From assembly GCA_033297205.1 (NCBI GenBank), contig MU859061.1:124001-188000 (forward strand): DNA of 64,000 nucleotides, in the 5' to 3' direction. A program made the position numbers and the translations under genes. Below are positions 55,987 to 64,000 of this stretch, piece after piece (the first letter of the stretch is position 1; each line of letters opens with the position of its first letter). Under the pieces are notes generated by a model. It was given only the letters and a program-made list of their open reading frames with translations. It was not told the DNA's origin and searched no databases. The stretch is from Pseudoneurospora amorphoporcata. Taxonomy: Eukaryota; Ascomycota; Sordariomycetes; Sordariales; Sordariaceae.

Positions 55987-56829
55987 TTGTGCTTTGCGAA
56001 CCTTGAGTCGCAGTTAAGAATTTTCGACGGGAACCATGGATAACGGAGTGTTCGGAAGGATTGTTTTGTCGGGTCGCTTGGGTCAATTGATGGGTGCTTT
56101 AATTTGCTAGTTTTCTTTGCCTTTGTCAACGTAACCTCGTGTTTTCGTGGAATTTCTCCTCTCATACATGTCGTCTGTGTTAGTCTCTCTGCTTTAAGTG
56201 ACAAGTCTTGAAAAGACAAGTGTTCAACGAGATATCAAGCGATCAGTTCAGAGGTCTGGTGGTGACTGCGCATTCAGTCCCATGTTCGCATATTCATGGA
56301 GACTGGCAGTTCACCACTTGTCAATCTAGACCTGACTCTCGTGTAACTCGTTATGGCATTCAGATTGTGTTCTAAGTAGCGGCTATAGGGTAGAAATACA
56401 TGGAGTAGCTATCCGTTGAATAAGTCTTCACATCCCTAATCGCCGGCTGTGCAATGACACCGCCGTGACTCTACGCTGAGATGTTTGTTATATACACGTT
56501 TTGCAGCATCAAGTCGTGGGAAGGGGTGGAATGGTTCTGCGGGAGGATACTGGCAGGACAGTGGCAGGACAGAATATGGGCGGGCCAGTTCACGATTGAC
56601 ATGATAGGTATTCATAGGCATGAGGTGAAACACAAATCGATTCCTCTGGCCGTCTAAACCGGAACACCATAAGCAACAAGATTGGTATATTAAAGACACC
56701 ATAAACAACGAGACAACATTAAGCTCCCACTGCACAGAACCGCGAGCATGGTTCGAACCAGATTCCTCTTCACAGGCGAACCTCCTCGAAATAACAGACT
56801 GCCCGGACCAGACCAAAAACACCCTTCCT
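55987..56829. other. Convergent 3' flanks of NBR1 and NOP13-like genes
   Basis: 843 bp between two stop codons pointing at each other. No coding-like frame. Confidence 0.55.
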
Positions 56830-58254
56830 TTACTCGAAAGTAGTCTTCTTGCCCTGGTGAGCAACAGGCGCACCAGTAAGCCTGGCAACGCTGATATCCT
56901 GGGCTGTCTTGATCTGGCCACCACCTTCTTTCTTCTGGTAAGGAGCCCTCTGTGGCCTCTCACCACCTTCTTGTCCTCCCTTCTTGCCAGCACCAGGGCC
57001 CTTGCCTCGGAACCGCTTCTCGTATCTCGTCTTGTCGTCCTCGGCCAGCTCGATCTTGAGGGTGCGACCGTGTAGCTGGTTGACCCACCACTTGCGGGTC
57101 TTTATCCTCTTTTCCGGTTCTTGCTGCTTCTTCTTCTTGTCTGTTGTTTCGGCCTCGGCAGCGGCTTCGGCAGCGGCCTCGGCTTTTTGATCTTCATCCA
57201 TGAAATCCTCGAGCTCGGGAATCTCCTCGCGAATCTTGACGAACCCCTTAACCGCCCACTGCGCAGCCTCGCCCTCCTCAAAGTTCACCCACCCGTACCC
57301 CTTGCACTTGCCGCTGTCCTCGAACGTGGCCACCTTGACCCACCGGATGGCGCCGCACTTGTCAAAGTGCGCGCGCAGGTCATCCTCGGTGGTGTCGAAC
57401 GAGAGGTTGCCCACAAAGATCTTGGTCGAGCCGGCGAACTTGCCCCCCACTAGGGGCTCGTCCTCCTTCTTTGCCTCTTCGTCTTCCTTCTTCTTCTCCG
57501 GCCGTCCCTCGAACGACGTCGCGTCCTTGATCAACAGTTTGCGCTTGTACCACTCCGTCTCGCTGAGGGCAATGGCCGCGACCTTGGTGGCCAGGGTATC
57601 GAAATCGACGTAGGCGAAACCGCGGTTCTCGGGTTTCTCCTTCTTGGGCTGACCGGGTTGCGCCTTGGACGTGGGCATGTGCACGCGCGTGATGGACTCG
57701 GGGGTGATGGAGCCGCCGGAGTTGTCGACGAGCCATTGCTTTAGTTCGTTCTTAGTGACGGTGAAGCGCAGGTTACCGATCCAGACGCCGTGCGGGGAGC
57801 GTTCCTTCTTTTCTTTCTTTGCCTTCTTGTCTCCGTCTTTGGTGGTCTCGCTTTCGGAGTCGGAGTCGTTGTCGGAAGAGGGCTTGGTGGGGAGGGTCTT
57901 GCCCTTCTTGAGCAGACGCTTGGCTTTCTTGGAGGGGGGCTCGGGGGCGGTGACGTCGATTTCGATTTCGGTAATTTCGGCCTTGCGCTTCTTGGAGGAC
58001 TTCTTGGGCTTCTCGTCGGAGGAGGCGGCGTCGGTGGCATCGGCGACCTCGGCGGTGGTCTCGACTGTCTCGGCGGGCTCCTCGGCGGTCTCAGCGGGCT
58101 CTGTGAACTCCTCAGTGGCCTTGGGCTTCTTGGAGGACTTGTCCTTCTTCTCCTTCTTGTCTTTTTTGTCTTTCTTGGACTTCTTCTCGGAGACGGAATC
58201 GCTGGTGGTGTCGACGGGAGCGTCCGTCATCTCGACATCTTTCGTTGCTGCCAT
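56830..58254 (-). CDS. NOP13-like nucleolar RNA-binding protein with two RRMs
   Basis: Single uninterrupted frame; 474 aa from the ATG at 58254. A Lys/Glu-rich, low-complexity N-terminus (1-150) has KKDKKDKKEKK runs typical of nucleolar proteins. RRM1 begins at about residue 157 with VWIGNLRF (RNP2) and has RGFAYVDF (RNP1). RRM2 begins at about 278 with KIFVGNLSF and KGYGWVNF. An Ala/Glu-rich insert of about 45 residues interrupts the end of RRM2 before its last strand (RTLKIEL), as in yeast Nop13/Nop12-type proteins. The basic C-terminus (KRFRGKGPGAGKKGG) fits pre-rRNA binding. Expected role: large-subunit pre-ribosome assembly. The frame continues upstream only to a GTG (58386), so the ATG at 58254 was taken. 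Confidence 0.92.
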   Translation of the reverse strand: MAATKDVEMTDAPVDTTSDSVSEKKSKKDKKDKKEKKDKSSKKPKATEEFTEPAETAEEPAETVETTAEVADATDAASSDEKPKKSSKKRKAEITEIEIDVTAPEPPSKKAKRLLKKGKTLPTKPSSDNDSDSESETTKDGDKKAKKEKKERSPHGVWIGNLRFTVTKNELKQWLVDNSGGSITPESITRVHMPTSKAQPGQPKKEKPENRGFAYVDFDTLATKVAAIALSETEWYKRKLLIKDATSFEGRPEKKKEDEEAKKEDEPLVGGKFAGSTKIFVGNLSFDTTEDDLRAHFDKCGAIRWVKVATFEDSGKCKGYGWVNFEEGEAAQWAVKGFVKIREEIPELEDFMDEDQKAEAAAEAAAEAETTDKKKKQQEPEKRIKTRKWWVNQLHGRTLKIELAEDDKTRYEKRFRGKGPGAGKKGGQEGGERPQRAPYQKKEGGGQIKTAQDISVARLTGAPVAHQGKKTTFE

Positions 58255-60931
58255 TTTGGATGTGTTGCCGTATCTAGGTTCGTTGACAACGATACGGGGA
58301 AAAGTTGGATTGGGAATAGCACCAAATTCAAGGTTGTTGATACCTCGAGTTTGCAGTTTTTCCAGAAGGGGCGCATTGAAGTTCACCGAGATTCCCCAAC
58401 TGCGGGCAGCACAAGATTTTCGAAAATTTACTTTGCGATAAGCTCGCGATAAGAAAGGGTCGTCACCGGCAATTCGCTCCAGTTGCGAGTCCGCTTTTCA
58501 TGGAGCTTTAGGTTGGTCTCCATCGCGCAAAATGCGGGGGAGCGGGAGCCTCCACTTTCGGGTTCTCCACTGATACCACTCTGAATCCTGTGTCAAATTG
58601 GAAAGAGCCTCAGGTAGTCCATCTTTTCCGATCTCCATCACTTCCTGATGGCACTTTGACATTTTTTTTGCAGATTCGAGATGTGCACCCTTTTTAGTGC
58701 AATGTGAGTCTGATTTGAGGTGACAAATGTGCCTTGTTCCAGGACTTGAAGTGCAAGCCGTACACAGGTACGAGACCGGCGTGCATAATATCAGCTGTCC
58801 CCTGACTGATCGGAGCGGAATAAGGTACAGTACGTGTACATGTGTACAGAGGAATGTGTCGTCGACCCTGATGCGCAGTGGACGGGAATAAACTTCCCGA
58901 AAACGCAAATCAGATAAGTTGGATGGACCAAATGTAGCCACGAGCACAAGTCGATGATGCCGATGTTCTGACTTTCTACCTTACTATAGCCGGGATATAC
59001 CTTGTCATGAATAATAGCTCATAGTGTAGACATTCATCCATGTTGAGCATTCGTCGGATTGTTAGGCGAATTGCATCTCAAAAAGACAGCTCTGTCAGCC
59101 CGATAGCTACACCCAGCTGCACAGCTGGAGTCACTCCCGATACGGTAGGAAGCAGAAGCTTCGACTCTCTGTCAATCTCCCAATGGAAGGATATCAATCC
59201 TTCGGAAGTTGTTCCAGAGTGATGATGACCATAAAACCCCGCAGAATCGAAACGGAAACGACATGAGGATGGAGATTGCTGACGTTGCTCGAATCAACCC
59301 CCGAAGCTTGGATACAGATCGAGCGAATCGTCAAGGGCTTGATCGGGTGGGCGAGCCACGCGGCATCAATGACGGTTTCCCATCTCGCCAAGCGCAAGGG
59401 CCAGGAACAGAACGGCCTTGTTGGCAAACGCCTGTCCAAGGACCAAGCCGAGAGAGATGCGTAAGTGGAAAGCAGCAACAAGTGTTTTTCCCACGGTCCT
59501 TGATGCTGTCCGTACAAAGTTGAATCGTTGGTCGCGTTTGGTGACCGGAAAAGTGGAGGCAATTGGTACCCGAAACCATCATCTTGGGCTTCACGTGCCG
59601 AGAACCACCGATAGGGCTTGGCGAGATCGGGCCTTGAAAAGGACCTTGTAGACCCCACCAGTCCACGTCGTACTTTTTCTCGGAAATGGCTTCTCAGGAA
59701 CTTCATTGGCAGCCAGTCTGAACAGATACTGGAACCTCTCTCCTCCTATCACGGCTCTATTGCTAGGGCTTGCAGGCCGGCTTGTCTTGACCGCTTGAAA
59801 TCCTTCGAACGGTTCGTCGTCTCAGGGTTTGATGCATGCACTTAACATTCTGGTATGGGTCTAGTCTACGAAGTACCAACCACAATCGGTTGCGTGAGGA
59901 GACTAGTACTTGATATAGTTAGTGTAACAAAAGTCTGAAGAGCTAACAACCTCTTCTGGTTAGTTACCGTTCTACCACATGAACTCCATCGACAAAGCGG
60001 GCCCTAGTTCTAGTGTAGGTGAGTGGACCGGGCCATGAAAATCGATATCCACAATTTTTGTTTTGCCCGCCGTCGCCCTTGCTCACTGTCTGAAGTTCCT
60101 TGCAAATGCAAAGGGTCGCTGCTTGCTGGTGGTGCTGCTCCTCCCTTCCGATACACACCACTGACAGTCACCAATCGGCGTAAAGCTGCTCTCCCTCAAT
60201 CAGCCAACCGTTGTTTCCGCTGGCAGACACTGGCCGTTGGACACCATACACACACATCACACGCTGACTGGTCACTTGTCACCACTACTGACCACTACGA
60301 GTGAGAACCAGGGAATGAGCCACTGGGACGCTGAAGCGAACGTCAAGCGGATGCGCTTCTTGGTCGCTTTTGGCTTCTCCGCTGCATTGAGAGCACCCAT
60401 TCAGCTCCATTCTGCACATTCCTCCATTCACCGTCCCTCATTCGTCGCAATCCCGTCGCAATACGTGCAAGTGCAGAGAGAGAAAGCGAAAAGGCTCCTC
60501 ACTTTTTGGTCGCTTAGTTCTTCCGAGCCAAGAACGTCCAACTAAAAAAATCTCCACCAGGACATCGCACTGTGTAGTGGAAAGCAGTCACTGCGCGGCC
60601 CTGCCCGCCATTCACGGACAGAGTTCGCTCCATTCTCTCACTTGCCATTCCTTCTGCGCCTCTCCTTCTTCCACCCTTCCTTTCATTTTCAGTCCTCTCT
60701 TCCTTGACTCGCATTTCTTGCGACTCGCAATTGTTTGAAAAAGCTTAATACAAACCCAACCCGCGAGCAGTCTGACGCCGGCTGTCCCTGACTTCACTCA
60801 CCTCAGGATCGCCTGGCTTCTTCCACCGCGCCGTCGATCCGTCGTCCGTCCGCATCATCGTCGTCTCCTTTTTGCGTCGGCAGCGCCACGCCACGCTATA
60901 CCGCCAAACGAGCATTGTTTTCAATCCCACA
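58255..60931. other. 2.7-kb gene-free interval
   Basis: Divergent promoter space between NOP13-like (-) and STS1 (+). Several 60-170-codon frames exist but most lack ATG or domain content and none looks coding. Confidence 0.55.
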
Positions 60932-61953
60932 ATGAACGTGCTCCTGTCGCCGCAGCCGCCTTTCTTCCCTCATCAACACGAACCCTCTCGTCGCTCGCCG
61001 CCCAGAACAAGTAAGTTGTTGCACCATTGTTTTGTCATTGCATCGCAGCGTGCATCCACAGCACTGCTGGTATAAGACCTGGCTGGCGCTGTAGACTTGC
61101 TAACAACCTTCTGTCAGTGTCGCACTATACCATGGCGTCCAGGAAAAGAAAAGCCGACGACGATGACAACGAAATGTCGGTCTCGCCGACCGGCTCGCCC
61201 GCGATCCACCCGAGGCAGCTCTCGAGGCCGTCCAAGAAGGTCAGGGCTGGCATCGAACTTGCGGGACGTCCACTGCCCCTTCCCCGCCTCCTCGAAACCC
61301 TCGATAAGACGCAGCTGCGAGCTGTGCTTCAGACAATTTGCGAGCGTCATCCGGACATTGGACATGAGGTCATGACATCTGCACCGCGACCGTCAGTCAA
61401 CGGGGCCCTCGAGGTTTTGGGCGAATACCAGGACAAGCTACGGGCCGCCATTCCTTTCGGCAACTCGAGTTCCGAATACACCTATTATCGTGTGAAGCAG
61501 CCGCTCATGGCGTTGGTGGATGCTCTTGGCGATTTCACTCCCCAGTTCCTGCCGCCGGTTGAGCAGCAGACGACCCTATCGTTGGAGTACCTGAACCATG
61601 CAACAAAGATCATTCACGACCTACCCGATTTCGACAGCCAGCAATATCGCCACCACAAGGATGGAGCGTACGACGAGATATCCAGAGCGTGGGCGTTGGT
61701 GATCACGGAAGCGGCTAAACGAGGAGGAGGCTTCCACTTGCATAACGGAAAATGGGATCAGGTTCTGGCTAGGCACAACCAGCAGTCCGGAGGAAAGCTG
61801 GAGCAGGCTATGAACGCAATGGTCAATGAAGTTGGATGGATCGGCGCGAACCAGAACGCTCATGGGCAGGGTTCTTCTTCGGACCCGAACTCGATACTCA
61901 ACCAGCTCATTAACGGCACATATGGCGCACCTGTCCAAGTTGGTCCCTTCTAG
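60932..61953 (+). CDS. sts1: Cut8/STS1 nuclear proteasome tether
   Basis: Exons 60932-61010 and 61118-61953 join in phase 1 across a 107-nt intron (GTAAGT, GCTAAC, CAG); 304 aa. The N-terminus MNVLLSPQPPFFPHQHE is the conserved short leader of fungal STS1 proteins. It is followed by the basic RKRKADDDD and RPSKKVR, a likely bipartite nuclear localisation signal. The Cut8 helical core runs from about 75 to 270: LPRLLETLDKTQLRAVLQ, YRVKQPLMALVDALGDFTPQFLPP and AWALVITEAAKRGGGF. Cut8/STS1 anchors 26S proteasomes in the nucleus and is itself short-lived in yeasts. The intron splits the ATG codon of Met27; another in-frame ATG lies five codons on, so an isoform lacking exon 1 is conceivable. Confidence 0.9.
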
Positions 61954-63382
61954 GACAGGCGACGACATGGACATCAAAGTGCGCCGTGACTTGGCGTTTA
62001 TAGGGATAGTTATGGGACTGGGAGGAAAAGCAAAACGGACAGTAACGTCGGTTGCATCATGGTTTCTTTTGTCGTTCATTTTTTTTCTTCTTTCAACATT
62101 CAGGGCATTGTTTGGGGCGAATGGGAGGGAGGACATAGACAGGCGTGGGTTACTTGCGGTCAGGAATCATAGTTCACACGGCGTTGGTGTGTTGGCTTTT
62201 AAATGCTGTTATTCCTTTCCTTCATTGTTGCCTTTCAGGCAACAGCTCACCGGCACAACAAGATACCTCTTTCCTACCGGCTGTCTCTCGTTCTAGGGGA
62301 CAACTTGTCAGTCACTTGCATGTCACAAATTTTAGCATGTCCTTTCCGAGGTCGGAAGTTTGGAGCATGTGTGTAACCAACCATGACTATCTTTAGTGTA
62401 TCCATTCCACCATAGCTAGCAATTGGAAAGGGAGTCTCGGATGACACAGTGTGCCTGGCGGGCGACTTGGTGTAAACACCCGTTCATGTTCCGGGTTCCT
62501 TGAGTGTATCCCGAGGGGAATCTTTGGGGCACAGCGGCTTGTTGGGATCAATCAAACTTGCCTTCCGTCTTATGGATGTGTAATCCAAACAAGCCGTTCC
62601 CAGTGGTGGAATCGAAGTGTCCACATCATGAGTCCAAACGCGTAACTCGGGTGATCATCTCCCCCCTTGAATCACCGTCTTGTTGGTAGAGACCAAAGCA
62701 ATCTCGTCATAAAGTCCCTTGCATATATGATCTTAATTAACTGCGGTCATTCTCTGACACAGTGGCGACTCCCTTTGGAAACCAGGTACAATACTGTACC
62801 ATGTGCCAGAAGGAAGCCATTCGAGATTACGAAATGGGATGGAATGAGGATCGAAGGATGACCAAGCTGGAACTTGAAGGATAACTGAAGAAGCTGAGGT
62901 AAACTCGCCCTACCCACGGGAACCTTTTTTTTGACTTGGAGGCCAGGGAAAGGACAACAACATAGCTAAGATACCTTCCACTTAGTAACGACGGACGGCA
63001 AGATTGATGATCGTGGGGCCCTGAAGCTCCCTGTGTGACGGGAGATAAAGGCCTAAACCTTGGTGAGGTAGCCAACCAAACCCCACCGCCACAGGGACCG
63101 ATTCAGGAGGGTGTTAGGCAGACGCCGTTAGCGCCCCACGTGATAACCTGTCCCGAACGTGCAACCAGAAGGCACCCTGAGCGCGCCTGCCCAATTTACA
63201 CAGCGCGTCTTGTCGTTCCTGCCTCGATACATGACTGCATATCTCGCGACGTTTGCTTGGGGAAGCTCCCGAAATCTTTGAAACTTTCTCCTCTCAACTC
63301 GTCCGTCTGTATTTCTCTTGCTGGGGATCCCACTGCGAACAAGTCGCTCACCACCAGCCGCGAGGCTGCTCTGCCAGACAAG
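61954..63382. other. 1.4-kb gene-free interval
   Basis: 3' flank of STS1 and promoter and leader of RAD52. No coding-like frame. Confidence 0.55.
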
Positions 63383-64000
63383 ATGCCTGCGTAGGTTTAT
63401 TTCTGCTACAGACCCGTATCAAGCGCGTCTGTCGCGGCCTTCGGGCGACGGTGAAGCCTATTGACACTTTTTACAGGATCGGCGACCAACACAAGCTCAT
63501 CACCAATCCGTTCGAGGAACCACAACGGCGAATCAGCGAATACACAGCCCAAGAGATCGCCACACTCCAGAGCCGTCTCGAGAAACAACTAGGACCCGAG
63601 TACCTGTCGAGCCGCGCCGGCCCATCAGGCCAGAAAGTCCACTACATCTCGTCAGAAAAATGCATCCAGCTCGCCAACGAGGTCTTTGGCTTCAATGGCT
63701 GGTCCTCCAGCATCCAGAATATCCAGGTCGACTTCGTCGATGAGCACCCTCAGACGCTGAAAATCAATATGGGCATCTCGGTTATTATGCGAGTCACCCT
63801 ACGCGACGGAACGTTCCATGAGGATCTTGGCTACGGTCACATTGAGAACTGCAAAGGAAAGGCTGCTGCCTTTGAGAAGGCCAAGAAGGAAGCCACGACA
63901 GATGCCCTGAAGCGCGCGCTGCGCCAGTTTGGCAATGTGTTGGGCAACTGTATCTACGACAAGCAGTATTTGGCCAAGGTCACCAAGATGAAAGTTGAGC
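63383..64000 (+). CDS. rad52: RAD52 recombination mediator, 5' part only (mus-11 in Neurospora)
   Basis: Exon 1 is 63383-63390 (8 nt: ATG CCT GC) and exon 2 begins at 63477 after an 86-nt intron with GTAGGT donor and ACAG acceptor; the junction restores Ala3 and the frame runs off the window. The visible 177 residues contain the RAD52 N-terminal ring-forming domain: SSRAGPSGQKVHYIS, KCIQLANEVFGFNGWSS, GYGHIENCKGKAAAFEKAK and KEATTDALKRALRQFGN. RAD52 loads RAD51 on RPA-coated single-stranded DNA and anneals strands. The C-terminal RAD51- and RPA-binding part is outside the window. The tiny first exon was chosen because no other ATG upstream joins the frame and the N-terminal DQHKLITNPFEEP agrees with fungal homologues. 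Confidence 0.94.

Noticed and set aside
58255..58386. N-terminal extension of the NOP13-like protein
   Set aside because: Begins with GTG. The ATG at 58254 gives the usual start of the charged N-terminus.

Overview
The window reads as nuclear DNA of a filamentous ascomycete, most likely a Sordariales fungus close to Neurospora or Sordaria. Genes are separated by 0.1-4.3 kb. Introns are short (about 50-140 nt), with GTAAGT-like donors and CTAAC branch sites close to the acceptor. The protein set is that of a filamentous fungus: FluG-like fusion, DFG5-type GH76, NBR1 with four ZZ fingers, Btz/CASC3, Cut8/STS1 and RAD52. Splice sites were chosen by eye, by consensus and reading-frame continuity. 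I found no rRNA, no intact tRNA and no CRISPR.

Layout from left to right. 1-7.7 kb: an IFRD-domain gene (+), then a long gene-free leader rich in simple repeats. 7.7-19.5 kb: a 1,756-aa disordered protein (+), a mitochondrial ADCK/ABC1 kinase (+), a 2-oxoglutarate/Fe(II) oxygenase (+) and, tail-to-tail with it, a MYND zinc-finger protein (-). 20.6-26.4 kb: a GPI-anchored GH76 (DFG5-like) protein (-) and a divergent amidohydrolase/glutamine-synthetase fusion (+). 28.4-34.2 kb: a small disordered protein behind a tandem-CRE promoter (+), a predicted seven-helix membrane protein with a proline/glycine-rich tail (-) and a thioredoxin-fold PRXL2-type protein (-). 34.76-36.65 kb: an apparently complete Fot1/pogo DNA transposon with an open transposase frame. 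38.9-49.5 kb: an aspartic protease without a visible signal peptide (+), a Btz-domain protein (+) and a CofD/UPF0052 protein with an 18-nt micro-exon (+). 53.2-64.0 kb: NBR1 autophagy receptor (+), NOP13-like nucleolar protein (-), STS1/Cut8 proteasome tether (+) and the 5' end of RAD52 (+), cut by the window edge.

The genes are mostly conserved, functionally unrelated housekeeping or developmental genes, not a cluster or a single system. Protein turnover recurs (NBR1, STS1, aspartic protease) but nothing shows co-regulation. The accessory content is the transposon, two tRNA-like relics and long gene-free intervals. I did not find a convincing new multi-gene system. The most unusual items are the open Fot1 copy whose terminal repeats differ only by transitions, the paired perfect CRE sites, the seven-helix/proline-tail gene, the signal-less pepsin-like protease, and very short exons in the CofD and RAD52 genes.
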